Part shown: positions 8,567 through 18,066 of the stretch, one piece after another
Numbering within the stretch: the stretch's first letter is position 1
Layout of the letters: each line of letters begins with the position of its first letter
DNA from: Thermodesulfobacteriota bacterium
GTDB taxonomy: Bacteria > Desulfobacterota > DSM-4660 > Desulfatiglandales > Desulfatiglandaceae
Reading direction: 5' to 3'
Length of the DNA stretch: 64,000 nucleotides
Assembly: GCA_028278625.1 (NCBI GenBank)
Contig: JANQDY010000043.1
Span: 9,766-73,765 of the forward strand
The notes under the pieces: model-generated
Database searches by the model: none
The model's input: only the letters and a program-made list of their open reading frames with translations
Told to the model about the DNA's origin: nothing
Position numbers and translations under genes: made by a program

Positions 8567-9199
8567 TCAATAGGGTTCTTCCAGAAGGCGCTGTTTCAGC
8601 CAAACAAAAACCTTGTCCAGTTCTCCCTGCAGTTCTTTAATGGCGTTGCCGCGGTGGCTGACCCTGCTTTTCTCCGCCCGGTTCAGTTGCGCAAAGGTCT
8701 TTTCAAAAGGTGAATAGTAGAAAAGCGGGTCATAGCCGAATCCCTGGTTTCCTAAAGGCGCATCGGCAATCATCCCTTCGCAGCGTCCTTCAAAAACCAG
8801 GGCCGGTCCCATGGGCACTGCAAGGGCCAGCACGCACACGAAAGCCGCCGACCGGTCCGAGAGGCCTTTCATCTCGGTCAGGAGTTTTCGGTTGTTGCTT
8901 TCATCGTCGGCGTCCTCCCCGGCGTACCGTGAAGAAAAGACGCCCGGAGCCCCGTTGAGCGCCGTGACCACCAAGCCGGAATCATCGGCCAAGGCGGGAA
9001 GTCCCAATACCCTTGCGGTGAACCTGGCTTTCTTTACGGCATTGTCCTCTAAAGTGTCACCGTCTTCAATGACCGGGGGAATGGGTCCGAAATCATCCAG
9101 GGTTTTGATTTCAATATCCAGATGGCTGAAGAGTTCACGAAACTCCGAAATTTTGCCGCGGTTTCGGGTCGCCAGCACCAGGGGCCGGTCCAGTGTCAT
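8567..9199 (-). CDS. rdgB: XTP/dITP diphosphatase (RdgB/HAM1)
   Basis: A 210-residue non-canonical purine NTP pyrophosphatase that removes ITP, dITP and XTP from nucleotide pools. Family motifs: LATRNRGKISEFRELF at the N-terminus, ALADDSGLVVTALNGAPGV with the catalytic acidic pair, SSRYAGEDADD, the region GFGYDPLFYY and the C-terminal SHRGNAIKEL. Length is typical (about 200). Start ATG 9199 is preceded by AGGGAGA. Monocistronic as far as can be seen; the selenoprotein gene starts about 100 bases downstream on the same strand. Confidence 0.97.
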   Translation of the reverse strand: MTLDRPLVLATRNRGKISEFRELFSHLDIEIKTLDDFGPIPPVIEDGDTLEDNAVKKARFTARVLGLPALADDSGLVVTALNGAPGVFSSRYAGEDADDESNNRKLLTEMKGLSDRSAAFVCVLALAVPMGPALVFEGRCEGMIADAPLGNQGFGYDPLFYYSPFEKTFAQLNRAEKSRVSHRGNAIKELQGELDKVFVWLKQRLLEEPY

Positions 9200-9271
9200 A
9201 ATGTCTCCCTATTCTCTCTTTTGATCGATGTGTTCATATCACAAACAGGGCTTTTTGAAAACAGGCTGCAT

Positions 9272-9303
9272 AAAAAAAGCAGGGCCCAAAAAAGCGGCCC
9301 TGC
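9272..9303 (-). terminator. Rho-independent terminator of the diheme-protein gene
   Basis: Stem gcagggcc (9279-9286)/ggccctgc (9296-9303), GC-rich 8 bp, followed on the minus strand by seven T (9278-9272). It sits about 30 bases after the stop at 9332. Confidence 0.9.
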
Positions 9304-9331
9304 CCCTTGTTTATTGATTTGCCTGCGATTG

Positions 9332-10855
9332 CTACTCTACACGCACCTTTACCCTGTCAAGCCAAGTGAGGTCCGGCATGCCGTCGGCGTTACTGTCAAT
9401 GGCGAAATAGAAGATGTAGCTTCCCGTGGTGAGGGCCGAGTTCCACACCTCAAAGGAGGGTGTCACGTTGAACAGCGCCTGCTGGAGACATGTGGCAATC
9501 CCTCCGATCCACCCGGTGGGATAGACATAGGAGAAGAAATCGATTGCCATGGCATCGGTATAGGCATATATCCACCAATCGGCGTTCTGCCCCAGACGGC
9601 TCCCTGGATTAAGGGAGACGGTAACGGATATGGGATCTCCCGCTGAAACCGTCACCGTACCGTCCTGGCCATTGGCCTTGATGTCCACTTTCGGTGGATT
9701 GGGATCTTCGATGGCGCCGTAAACGACCACCTTTCCCTCATCCACATACTGCCATCCAGCCTCCAGCACGTCGATATCGGTGGTCCCCTCCGGAAGGGGT
9801 TCCACACGAATCATTGTCACCGTGCGCGTGGCCGCACCTGCATTGTGATCCCAGTCATAATTGTACGGCCAAACCACATCCTGGTTTGCGGCCCGACTCG
9901 ACTGATCCGGCGGTGAAGGAGCCTTTTGGGGGGGCACAAGGCGATACGGACCTTCTCCTGAAAGTTTGTTGTCATCTCCCAAGACGCCCGGCTCCATTGC
10001 CGCCCCTTCGCGCGCATATGCCAGGATCATCTTATTCCCGTTTTCATTCACGATCAGGTCGAATGGGTTTCGTCCCGCGCACGATGGCGCACCGTAATCA
10101 CACCATCCGTCCGCGGGATTCAGCGCCGTGTCCGCCTGCGTATCGTAAAAATAAGAGGCTTGGGGATAGGTGCCGTTGACGTGATATTGCTCGGGATTGG
10201 GATCTTCATCCAGCGGATGATAGTTGGACCATCCGTCCGGCGCATAAACCGTTATACCCGATGCGGAATCCAGAATACCCGCGTTTTTCAAAAGGTCCTG
10301 TACCGGAACGCCCGTATACTGGGCATAGAAATCTCCGGACCGGCTGGTGTTCATGAGCAGGAACTGGGTATGCTGGCCGATGGCCTGCAATTCGGCTTTC
10401 GTGTAAACGCGGCTGGGGGCCGGCACTTTGCTGGGGTCGTCGTCCGCATTTCCCGGGTATCGTACCGCCGCAATTTCCGTTGCATTATCGTATCCGTCCC
10501 CATCGGAATCCATACCGGCAATGGCAACAATTGCGTTCTGGTTCCGGCCGTTTAACAGATAATCCATGCCATAGGAATTGAGCGTGTCTATGATATTGCC
10601 GCTGCCGTCATAGCCGTAACTGTAGTGACACCACTGGCAACTCCCAAGACTCACCCACTTTCCTTCATATTTCTCATACTTTCCCCCTGTATGGCAGAGG
10701 GCACAGTGGTCCAGTTTTGTGCCGGCCTTGTCCGGATACTGCGCCAGAAAGTGCTGTGAATCAATCTCCCCTTCATGATGGTAAGCGGACAGCACCAGCG
10801 ATACCATCACCATAACCATGAACAGAGCCCCTGCAATTGATACGACCTTTTTCAT
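9332..10855 (-). CDS. Exported diheme cytochrome c-type protein (GEGP-motif type)
   Basis: A 507-residue periplasmic protein with signal peptide (1-23, ending LSAYHH). Two c-heme sites, CALCH and CQWCH, lie near residues 50 and 72. A Ca-binding-like loop DSDGDGYDNATE follows near 115. The middle part resembles a molybdopterin-oxidoreductase fold (VQDLLKNAGI, GITVYAPDGW) but I see no molybdenum-binding Cys, and contains GEGPYRLVPPQ, the motif for which this group of diheme proteins is named. The C-terminus is a beta-sandwich. It could mediate periplasmic electron transfer. Strong ribosome site AAGGAGGAAAG. It lies directly downstream of the porin gene and may share its transcript. Confidence 0.75.
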   Translation of the reverse strand: MKKVVSIAGALFMVMVMVSLVLSAYHHEGEIDSQHFLAQYPDKAGTKLDHCALCHTGGKYEKYEGKWVSLGSCQWCHYSYGYDGSGNIIDTLNSYGMDYLLNGRNQNAIVAIAGMDSDGDGYDNATEIAAVRYPGNADDDPSKVPAPSRVYTKAELQAIGQHTQFLLMNTSRSGDFYAQYTGVPVQDLLKNAGILDSASGITVYAPDGWSNYHPLDEDPNPEQYHVNGTYPQASYFYDTQADTALNPADGWCDYGAPSCAGRNPFDLIVNENGNKMILAYAREGAAMEPGVLGDDNKLSGEGPYRLVPPQKAPSPPDQSSRAANQDVVWPYNYDWDHNAGAATRTVTMIRVEPLPEGTTDIDVLEAGWQYVDEGKVVVYGAIEDPNPPKVDIKANGQDGTVTVSAGDPISVTVSLNPGSRLGQNADWWIYAYTDAMAIDFFSYVYPTGWIGGIATCLQQALFNVTPSFEVWNSALTTGSYIFYFAIDSNADGMPDLTWLDRVKVRVE

Positions 10856-10915
10856 TCTTTCCTCCTTGTTAAAATTTTCCGGTTCTGGTTCTTCCCCCGC
10901 ATTTTGCGAGGGTGA

Positions 10916-12535
10916 CTAAAACTGTAACTGCACCCGACCCGTAATCACATCCTCCTGGTCACTGTAGATGGCTTCCCCGGTCAGGGAATCCTTTTCTACC
11001 AGGAGGGGACGGTCAAAGTTGGTTCTTGTGGCGTCTAAGAGTACGCGGATGTATGGATTGAGATACCAGTTCAGCCCCAGGGTGTATGATGTGGCTTCCC
11101 GTACGGAAGTACCCGGATCGATAAGATACTCGTAGGCGGTATCACCGCCGTCAAAACGGTCATACCGAAACGCCAATCCCAGGGCCCCCCATCCGCCCCC
11201 CCAAAGAGAACGGTCAGGTCTGATCCCCTGGATCACACCCTTTTTGAGGGACGGCTTTTCCCCCGTCACCATCCACATAATGGCGCCGTAGTAATCCTTC
11301 AAATTGATGTCAAACTCCGCATCACTGGTCTTCACATCCGAGAACCGCAGATTGATGTATTCTCCCCATAAAAGGACCGGCCCATATGCCCAGGCCATTT
11401 CAGCCCCGTAACGGGTTCGCGAGTCCACATCTCGAATAATGTTGAACTTGGCGGCCGAATTGACATCAAAAAACGTGGTCAATCCGCTGGTCCTAACGGT
11501 CACTTTCACATTATTGCGATCCGCTTTGGCATAGCTGAAACTTCCGCCGAATTGAAGGTTGTTCAGGGCCGGCAGACCCATATGCCTAAATGGCGCGTAA
11601 ACCACCCGGCCCGTAAATTCCGGAGAATCGCAATCACCGCCCGTGGAATCATCCACCCCGTCGCCGTTGAAGATGCCCAACCCATAAGTGATCCGGTCTT
11701 TAAAGAAAGATGAGTAGGCCATGAACCCAACATCCCGGTGCGGCGCCAGATACCAGCCCATGGACCGTTCGGTGAAGACGATGTTCTTGACGGCGGTTTG
11801 CTGCTCCAGGCTGAACGGTTCCTTGAACTGGCCAACCCGCAACGACAGATAGGGCAGAATCCGGACGCCGGCGTATGCATCCAGAAGCTTTCTGCTGGTT
11901 GTCCCTTGAAACTCGTACTGGAATTTGTAAGAAAAGCGCTCATACAATTTGCCGGCCACCAGCAACCGGGCTCTTCTGATATCGAACTTGTTTTTGTCCG
12001 GATCGGCCGTGCTGTGATAATTGAAATAACGATAATCGGCCTGAAGGAGACCGCCGATGCGCAACTGGAATAGGTCTTTTTCCCTGGAACGCAAATAGAA
12101 GCCATCGTCGAAAACAGCCCTCAGGGGAAATTCTTTCTTTTCTGATGCTGCCACCGTCGGTGCTTTCTCTTTTTGGAATCCTGCTGTCCCGGCTTCAGCT
12201 TCTCTTTTTTTCTGTTCAGCATCCGGTGGCGTGAGGGGTTTTGGGGGGAGGGCTTCCTCACGCGCCATAAGAGCCTCTTCTCTCTGCTTTAGGGCTTCCT
12301 CACGGTCGTTAAGGGCCTTTTCGCGATCCGCCATCGCCTTTCGATCTTTGTCGAGGGTCGCCTTGATTTTTGCCGCCTGCTCATTGCTGATGGCGCCGTT
12401 GCTCTTAAGCAATTCCAGCAGCTCTTGAAGGGCCTGCCCCTGGGCACCGGCAACAGTCGGTGCCAGCAAAAACGAAACCAGCCAAAAAAGCGCCGCTGTT
12501 CCAAGAATCGAAATCCTCGAGCAGAAACCACTCAT
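10916..12535 (-). CDS. OprO/OprP-type outer-membrane porin with coiled-coil N-terminus
   Basis: Start taken at ATG 12535 (GGGGTG nine bases upstream; ATG 12562 is possible), giving about 539 residues. Signal peptide ends at TVAGAQG. Residues ~50-110 form a charged coiled coil (DREKALNDREEALKQREEAL), a typical peptidoglycan-binding or trimerising extension. The rest is a phosphate-selective-porin-like beta barrel (LQADYRYF, RIRRARLLVAGKLYERF-like region, RVGQFKEPFSLEQQTA) closing with RVQLQF, whose final Phe is the BAM signal. Such porins pass anions such as phosphate or pyrophosphate. Substrate here is unknown. The diheme-protein gene lies 60 bases downstream. Confidence 0.88.
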   Translation of the reverse strand: MSGFCSRISILGTAALFWLVSFLLAPTVAGAQGQALQELLELLKSNGAISNEQAAKIKATLDKDRKAMADREKALNDREEALKQREEALMAREEALPPKPLTPPDAEQKKREAEAGTAGFQKEKAPTVAASEKKEFPLRAVFDDGFYLRSREKDLFQLRIGGLLQADYRYFNYHSTADPDKNKFDIRRARLLVAGKLYERFSYKFQYEFQGTTSRKLLDAYAGVRILPYLSLRVGQFKEPFSLEQQTAVKNIVFTERSMGWYLAPHRDVGFMAYSSFFKDRITYGLGIFNGDGVDDSTGGDCDSPEFTGRVVYAPFRHMGLPALNNLQFGGSFSYAKADRNNVKVTVRTSGLTTFFDVNSAAKFNIIRDVDSRTRYGAEMAWAYGPVLLWGEYINLRFSDVKTSDAEFDINLKDYYGAIMWMVTGEKPSLKKGVIQGIRPDRSLWGGGWGALGLAFRYDRFDGGDTAYEYLIDPGTSVREATSYTLGLNWYLNPYIRVLLDATRTNFDRPLLVEKDSLTGEAIYSDQEDVITGRVQLQF

Positions 12536-12799
12536 ATTTATTGCACCCCGCAGTTGTGTCATATCTGACTGAAGTTCCAGGAAAAAAAATAAGTCGTACG
12601 CTAACCATACAAAATTCTGGCACTTTTTACCGCTATTGGTTCATAAATGTCAATGATTTTTTGATTGGCTGTCATATTTTCAAAAAGTTACAATTACCTA
12701 CCCTGGATTACCGTTTATAACAAAAAAGGATTGTTGATTGACTTCTCCTTATACAAATGGTCTATTTGGACAATCGTCGACCATTATGGAATAAGCGCC

Positions 12800-13717
12800 A
12801 TGGAAGAAAAAAAGCTACTAACGACAAGGGAACTGGCCAAGTTTTTGAACATCAACGAAAAAATGGTTTACACCTTGATTGCCGAAAAGGGACTTCCTGC
12901 CACCAAGGCAACCGGCAAATGGCTTTTTCCCCGTAATCTGGTGGAGCAATGGTTGGAAGTAAAAACCATTAACTTTCCCAAACAGCCGGCCCCTTTGCCG
13001 GCCTATGACGGCCTGCTCATTATAGCCGGCAGCAACGACATTCTCCTGGACAGGACCATTTCGTTGTTTAACCAGATGACTCCTGAAAAGATGGTGGCAT
13101 TCGGCAACATGGGCAGCCTGGGGGGAATCCGGGCGTTGAAGCGCAACCAGTGTCACATGGCTTCCAGCCATCTGATCCAGAAAGACGGGGAAGAATACAA
13201 TTTTGAGTCCGCAAAAAATGAGTTGGGTCAAATGCCGGGCATCATCAATTTCTGTAGACGGGAACAGGGCATTGTGACTGAAAAGGGGAATCCAAAAGGC
13301 ATTCAATCCGTGGCGGATCTCGGCCAAGCCGGCATCAGAATCATCAACCGCCCCATAGGCACCGGAACCCGCCTGCTATTGGACGAGGAACTGGCGAAAG
13401 TCGGCCTTCCGGGTGAAAGAATTGATGGTTATGAAAGGGAAGTCCAAAGGCATGTGGACCTTGGGCTTGAAGTGCTTTCCGGCCGTGCCCATGCCGGTCC
13501 CTGTATTCGTGCCATCGCAGAGCTTCTTGATCTCCACTTTGTTCCCATAAAATGGGAAAGCTTCGACCTGTTGATCCTGAAAGAGCGTTTTTTTGAAAAG
13601 GAAGTACAGGGTTTCTTGGGGTTTTTAAGTGAGCCGTCATTTAAACAACTGGGCGAGCAACTCCCCGGTTATGATCTTACATATTCCGGGAAGATGCTGT
13701 TCCCCAAGTGTTCTTAG
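12800..13717 (+). CDS. Transcriptional regulator: excisionase-type HTH plus PBP-like ligand domain
   Basis: From ATG 12800 the protein has 305 residues. Residues 1-58 are an excisionase/MerR-like winged helix (LLTTRELAKFLNINEKMVYT, KWLFPRNLVEQWL). The remainder is a periplasmic-binding-protein-like effector domain (PBP_like, as in ModE-like and TunR-like oxyanion regulators): GSNDILLDRTISL, NMGSLGGIRALKRNQCHMAS, RPIGTGTRLLLDEEL. The HTH+PBP architecture is typical of molybdate/tungstate-responsive regulators in sulfate reducers, so an oxyanion ligand is plausible. An in-frame ATG at 12665 would add 45 residues without family resemblance. It is divergent from the porin gene, which it may control. 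Confidence 0.85.
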   Translation: MEEKKLLTTRELAKFLNINEKMVYTLIAEKGLPATKATGKWLFPRNLVEQWLEVKTINFPKQPAPLPAYDGLLIIAGSNDILLDRTISLFNQMTPEKMVAFGNMGSLGGIRALKRNQCHMASSHLIQKDGEEYNFESAKNELGQMPGIINFCRREQGIVTEKGNPKGIQSVADLGQAGIRIINRPIGTGTRLLLDEELAKVGLPGERIDGYEREVQRHVDLGLEVLSGRAHAGPCIRAIAELLDLHFVPIKWESFDLLILKERFFEKEVQGFLGFLSEPSFKQLGEQLPGYDLTYSGKMLFPKCS

Positions 13718-13735
13718 GAGATTTTTTCCGGTCAT

Positions 13736-14380
13736 CTAAAAAGGCCACAGGCAGAAACCGCTTTTCTTGAACTCATCTTCACATGCGGCCAGCTGCCCCC
13801 GGTATTTTACCGCTCTTTTCTGGACCTTGTCGGCAACCTTTAACAGCCACCTCTTTTTGGCGTAGGTTTTTCGCACATAGCCGCCCCGGCCTTCATGATA
13901 GGCAAGATATAGATCCCTTGCATTGCTCCTCTTGATACCGCATTTTTTGACGCTCAGGGCACAATACCACCCCACAAAATCGATGGCATCGGCAAACTCG
14001 TCGCGATCGGCCCAGGAATTGTCCGTGCTCTCCTGATATTCCTCCCAGGTGCCGTCCAGTACCTGCGCATATCCATAGGCAGATGAAGGCCGGGGGCCGG
14101 GAAAAATCCACAAACAGGTTGTGCGGGGCGGCTTGGCATCATGGACAAACCTGGACTCCTGGTGCAGAATGGCCATCATGACCGGGATGGGGATACCCCA
14201 TCTTTCATATGAGGCAGCCGCATCTTCATACCAATCATCGTTCTCCCTGAAAATCTCGCAGAGATTATCCGGATTGCTGGGTGGCGTTGTTGCGCAACCG
14301 AAAATCGCGCTGATGGAAAAACAGAACAGGGCTATTTGCAGCATTTTTGAGCATGCCCAAGGGTAAGGTCCTTTTTTCAT
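13736..14380 (-). CDS. Lytic murein transglycosylase lipoprotein (SLT domain)
   Basis: A 214-residue lipoprotein: signal segment with lipobox IFGC (acylated Cys near residue 29). The SLT fold follows: AILHQESRF with the catalytic Glu near 78, SSAYGYAQVLDGTW, and YLAYHEGRGGYVR. It cleaves peptidoglycan between MurNAc and GlcNAc, probably from the outer membrane. Size is like the EmtA/membrane-bound type. Its start overlaps the stop of the c-di-AMP synthase gene by 4 bases (ATGA), so the two are coupled, which ties c-di-AMP signalling to cell-wall turnover. Confidence 0.88.
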   Translation of the reverse strand: MKKGPYPWACSKMLQIALFCFSISAIFGCATTPPSNPDNLCEIFRENDDWYEDAAASYERWGIPIPVMMAILHQESRFVHDAKPPRTTCLWIFPGPRPSSAYGYAQVLDGTWEEYQESTDNSWADRDEFADAIDFVGWYCALSVKKCGIKRSNARDLYLAYHEGRGGYVRKTYAKKRWLLKVADKVQKRAVKYRGQLAACEDEFKKSGFCLWPF

Positions 14381-15819
14381 CCCTTATTATCCCTTTTTCT
14401 TACTTCATATTCCACCAGAACCGTGTCCTTGGCCCCTCCTTCCAGTTTGAAGAACGCGGAGGGAATCACCAGTTTTGCTTCCGTTTTCCCCGAAGCCTTG
14501 ATGTTGTTTAGCGGTATGCCGGCGGTATAGATCGTTTGCATGTTGCCGAGAATGATCGTGGGCCCGCTGATCAAAACGGTCGAGGGTTTGATTGTTGCGC
14601 GAACCATGATCAGATCCGAAGGGAGCTTACCCACCCAATTGGCCTGTACGGGAAGGGCTTTTTTGGTCCGTGTATCCAGGTTCACATCCACCACCATGGG
14701 TCTTACCTCTTTGAGCGAGAGTCCCGGAGGAATCGACAGGTTATCATTGGTTATGGGAAAGGTGTTTATCCCCTGGACGCCTTTTCCCAGATCCATCTTC
14801 ACCCTTATCTGTTCGGGACGGATGCTTTTGAGCAGTGCTCTGGATCCCCGCAGGAAGATGCGTACCGATGTTGCGGAGGTATTCAGTAATTCCATGTCCG
14901 GCTTCCGGTTTGCGTATTCCACGGGAATGTCAAAGGCCTTGATGGCATCCAGACCTCTGCTGACACTGAACCAGACAACCGAGACGATCAACAGCGCCGC
15001 CAATGCGGCAATCCGCAATTCGATTTTCCTTTTTCTCAGAAACTGGCGCTGGTCCTTCCGAATGCCGAGATGTTTTTTGAGCGCTTCGACCAATTGGCCT
15101 TTTTCGCTGATCCTGAATACATCGAATCCTTTTGTGATGGTGATGGTACCCCTCTCTTCGGAGACGGCGATGACCATTGCATCGGTGGTCTCGGACAACC
15201 CTGCCGCCGCCCTGTGCCGGGTTCCGAAAGCGGTGGGAAAATCCTTTCGATTGGAAAGCGGCAGAATGGCCCCGACTTCCACCACCCGATCCTCCTTAAT
15301 GATGGCGGCCCCATCGTGAACCGGATTGTTCGGCCAGAAGATGCTTTCGATCATTTCCCTGGAAACGCTTCCGTCCCATGGAATTCCCTGCTGGACGAAC
15401 TCCTCCAGGTCCTCTTTTCCGGGAAGGACAATCAAAGCCCCGATCCGTTTTCTGGCCAGGTCAAACGCACTTTCGGAAATAATCTCCACCGGTGTTTTGA
15501 GGGGCCTTTGAGGAAGTCCCCAGAGAATGGCCCAGATGTTTCTGGCACGAAAAACAGACCTGATTTCATTTCTGAAGACCACGATGACGATCAAAGCGGC
15601 AACGGCAATAATGCCCTCCATCATCCAACTGGTGAGGATAAGTCCCATGGAGACGGCCAGCCGTTGGAGAATCCAGAGAAATGCAATGCCGATAAGCACC
15701 CTGAAAGCATCCGTTCCTCTGAAAAGCGCATAGAGGCGGAAGAGGATATAGCTGTTAAAGGCGATGTCGATAAAATCCTGCCACCGAATGCTCCATATAA
15801 AAGCCAGAAGTTTCTGCAC
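14377..15819 (-). CDS. cdaA: Diadenylate cyclase CdaA fused to CdaR/YbbR domains
   Basis: Single 480-residue protein starting at GTG 15819. Residues 1-85 hold three transmembrane helices; about 90-250 are the DisA_N diadenylate cyclase domain with NNPVHDGAAII and GTRHRAAAGLSE, the two catalytic motifs for making c-di-AMP from ATP. A fourth transmembrane helix (about 272-290) follows, then two YbbR-type beta repeats (300-470) in the periplasm. In Firmicutes CdaA and its modulator CdaR are separate genes; here both are one chain. It is coupled to the lytic transglycosylase gene downstream and lies 6 bases after a DUF2914 gene, an envelope-linked operon. Confidence 0.94.
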   Translation of the reverse strand: MQKLLAFIWSIRWQDFIDIAFNSYILFRLYALFRGTDAFRVLIGIAFLWILQRLAVSMGLILTSWMMEGIIAVAALIVIVVFRNEIRSVFRARNIWAILWGLPQRPLKTPVEIISESAFDLARKRIGALIVLPGKEDLEEFVQQGIPWDGSVSREMIESIFWPNNPVHDGAAIIKEDRVVEVGAILPLSNRKDFPTAFGTRHRAAAGLSETTDAMVIAVSEERGTITITKGFDVFRISEKGQLVEALKKHLGIRKDQRQFLRKRKIELRIAALAALLIVSVVWFSVSRGLDAIKAFDIPVEYANRKPDMELLNTSATSVRIFLRGSRALLKSIRPEQIRVKMDLGKGVQGINTFPITNDNLSIPPGLSLKEVRPMVVDVNLDTRTKKALPVQANWVGKLPSDLIMVRATIKPSTVLISGPTIILGNMQTIYTAGIPLNNIKASGKTEAKLVIPSAFFKLEGGAKDTVLVEYEVRKRDNKG

Positions 15820-15824
15820 GCCTC

Positions 15825-16274
15825 TTACTCCGTAACGCTGAACCGAAGAATTCGAAGTACTTTACCCGCTGCGTCGACGATTTCCACCCGCCATGGACCC
15901 ACATCCACATTTCGAATGCTGATTTTACTGAAGCTTGACCATTTGGGCGGTTTAAGGGTCAATTTCATTTTTTTTTCGGACTGGTCCCGGTTAAACCAGT
16001 GATGATAGATAACCGTCTTTTCAGGAACCGGATCAAACGCGGTAAAACATATGACATCATTAACCCCCACACTGAACACAATTGCCTCGTTAAAAGGCGC
16101 CAGATCTTTCATGCCCTCACACACAACAGCTTCTACAAGGGTCAGCTGTTCGGGTTCCACGGCGGGCTTCTCACCCGCTTTTTCAGCCTCTTCCGCGTAA
16201 CCGCTTTGGCTGAAACAAAAAACCATGGCGAGCAGGAACCACATGATTGCGCTTCTCTCTCTTATCCTTCTCAT
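15825..16274 (-). CDS. Exported DUF2914-domain protein
   Basis: About 149 residues from ATG 16274 (TTG 16295 also possible). A basic N-terminus and hydrophobic segment (AIMWFLLAMVFCFSQSGYA) form a signal peptide. The C-terminal ~100 residues match the DUF2914 pattern: VFSVGVNDVICFTAF, YHHWFNRDQ, GPWRVEIVDAAGKVL. DUF2914 proteins occur with membrane and cell-wall genes; no activity is known. It is first in the operon with the c-di-AMP synthase (6-base gap) and transglycosylase. Confidence 0.82.
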   Translation of the reverse strand: MRRIRERSAIMWFLLAMVFCFSQSGYAEEAEKAGEKPAVEPEQLTLVEAVVCEGMKDLAPFNEAIVFSVGVNDVICFTAFDPVPEKTVIYHHWFNRDQSEKKMKLTLKPPKWSSFSKISIRNVDVGPWRVEIVDAAGKVLRILRFSVTE

Positions 16275-16431
16275 GCGAGGGGGTTTCCTTGTCAATTGAT
16301 TATAATCTCATGATTGTTTTTAATACGAAATCCGGGCGGTTTGATCAATCATTTTTCATTTTTTTACCGGTGGACTTTGACCGGCTGATATGACACAATC
16401 CCATCCGGTCAGACAAAGAGGAGATGCGATC

Positions 16432-17031
16432 ATGGGGACCAAACCACCGAACCGGGATGACGCCTTTGCACTGCTATGTAAATACAATAGGAGCGAAAGT
16501 CTCATCAAACACGCCCTTGCCGTTGAGGGTGTCATGCGCTATTTTGCGAGGAAAAGGGGCCAAGACGAAGACAAGTGGGGCATCATCGGCCTCGTACACG
16601 ACCTGGACTACGAACAATTCCCGAAGGAACACTGCCGCAAAAGCAAAGAAATCCTCGAGGAAATGGGGTGGCCGGAAGAATACATAAGAGCCGTTATCAG
16701 CCACGGATGGGGAATATGTTCCGATGTTGAGCCGGTGACCGAGCTTGAAAAAGTCCTCTACGCCATTGATGAACTGACGGGCCTTGTGGCCACCACCGCA
16801 TTGATCCGGCCTTCCAAGAGCATTTTGGATGTGAAACCCAAATCCGTTAAGAAGAAATGGAAGGACAAACGGTTTGCCGCGGGTGTGGACCGCTCGATCA
16901 TCGAAAAAGGCGCGGGCATGCTGGGCCTTGAGATCTCTGATCTTATCAGGGATACCCTTGCGGGCATGCAGGAGGTCGCCGAAGAGATCGGACTGAAAGG
17001 GGCACCAGGGAAAACCGGGGCAAAACAATGA
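16432..17031 (+). CDS. HD-domain hydrolase
   Basis: From ATG 16432 (AGAGGAG 6 bases before) it has 199 residues; an ATG at 16390 is less likely. Single HD domain: metal ligands from LIKHALAVEGVMRYF (His), GLVHDLDYEQFP (HD) and YIRAVISHGWG (His). The order H...HD...H-D fits a phosphohydrolase of the HDIG type. Substrate unknown. Its stop overlaps the start of the D-cysteine desulfhydrase gene (ATGA), so the two are one operon. Confidence 0.88.
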   Translation: MGTKPPNRDDAFALLCKYNRSESLIKHALAVEGVMRYFARKRGQDEDKWGIIGLVHDLDYEQFPKEHCRKSKEILEEMGWPEEYIRAVISHGWGICSDVEPVTELEKVLYAIDELTGLVATTALIRPSKSILDVKPKSVKKKWKDKRFAAGVDRSIIEKGAGMLGLEISDLIRDTLAGMQEVAEEIGLKGAPGKTGAKQ

Positions 17032-18050
17032 ACCTGGCCCGGTTTCCAAGAAGACGCTATACCAGAGGGCAAACCCCTATTGAAAGGCTGCCCCGCTTCT
17101 CCGAGGCCCTGGGCGGACCGGAAATCTACATGAAAAGGGATGACCTTCTGGGCCTGACCGCGGGGGGGAGTAAGACCCGGAAGCTGGAGTTTCTGGTGGC
17201 CGATGCCATTGGCAAAGGGGCGGACACCTTGATCACCACCGGGGCGGTGCAATCCAATCACTGCCGGTTGACCCTTTCGGCGGCCGTCAAGGAAGGGATG
17301 AAATGCAGACTGGTTCTAAAGGAAATTGTGCCCGGCAGCTATGACCCGGAAGCCGGCGGCAATATTTTTCTCTTTCACCTGCTCGGCACTGAAAAGATCG
17401 ATGTGGTGTCCGATGACACGGATGTGGAAGCAGCCGTGGCCAAGAACATTGATTTACTCAAGAAAGAGGGGCGCACCGGATATGTCATACCCATGGGCGG
17501 CTCAAACCCCACCGGGGCCACCGGCTATGTGGCATGTGCACAGGAAATTCAGGATCAGATGTTTCACCTTGGAATCCATTTGGATGCGGTTCTGTGCGCC
17601 AGCGGTAGCGCGGGGACCCAGGCGGGGTTGGTCACCGGTATGGTGGGATGCAATATGAATATTCCGGTTATCGGGATCAATGTGGGGGTGCAGGAAAAGG
17701 GTCAGTCGGAAACCGTTTATGCGCTTGCGGTGGAAACCGCAAAACACTTGGGAATCAATACCCACATTCCCAGGAGTGCCGTCATCTGCTTCGATGAATA
17801 CATGGGACCCGGATACTCTCTTCCCACACCCCAAATGGCCGAGGCCGTTCGATTGCTGGCCGAAACAGAAGGCATATTGCTGGATCCGGTCTACACAGGC
17901 AAAACCATGGCCGGATTGATCGATCTTGTGAGAAAAGGGTATTTCAAAAAAGGGGAGAAGGTCCTTTTTGTGCATACCGGCGGCGTGCCGGCCCTGCCTG
18001 TCTACCAGAATTACATTATGGCCCTTCAGAGACCCAAAACGCTTTCTTAA
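17028..18050 (+). CDS. dcyD: D-cysteine desulfhydrase / ACC-deaminase family PLP enzyme
   Basis: A 340-residue fold-type II PLP enzyme. The PLP-lysine lies in AGGSKTRKLEFL (Lys near residue 49), followed by TTGAVQSNHCRLT and a Gly-rich phosphate-binding loop ASGSAGTQAGL. The motifs agree with D-cysteine desulfhydrase, which turns D-cysteine into pyruvate, sulfide and ammonia; 1-aminocyclopropane-1-carboxylate deaminase is the main alternative. Length is normal (about 330). It is coupled to the HD-hydrolase gene upstream and ends 16 bases before the radical SAM gene. Confidence 0.9.
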   Translation: MNLARFPRRRYTRGQTPIERLPRFSEALGGPEIYMKRDDLLGLTAGGSKTRKLEFLVADAIGKGADTLITTGAVQSNHCRLTLSAAVKEGMKCRLVLKEIVPGSYDPEAGGNIFLFHLLGTEKIDVVSDDTDVEAAVAKNIDLLKKEGRTGYVIPMGGSNPTGATGYVACAQEIQDQMFHLGIHLDAVLCASGSAGTQAGLVTGMVGCNMNIPVIGINVGVQEKGQSETVYALAVETAKHLGINTHIPRSAVICFDEYMGPGYSLPTPQMAEAVRLLAETEGILLDPVYTGKTMAGLIDLVRKGYFKKGEKVLFVHTGGVPALPVYQNYIMALQRPKTLS

Positions 18051-18066
18051 GGGAGACACCCTCAGA

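Noticed and set aside
12665..12799. N-terminal extension of the PBP-like regulator
   Set aside because: The HTH begins at the ATG at 12800; the extension has no family resemblance.
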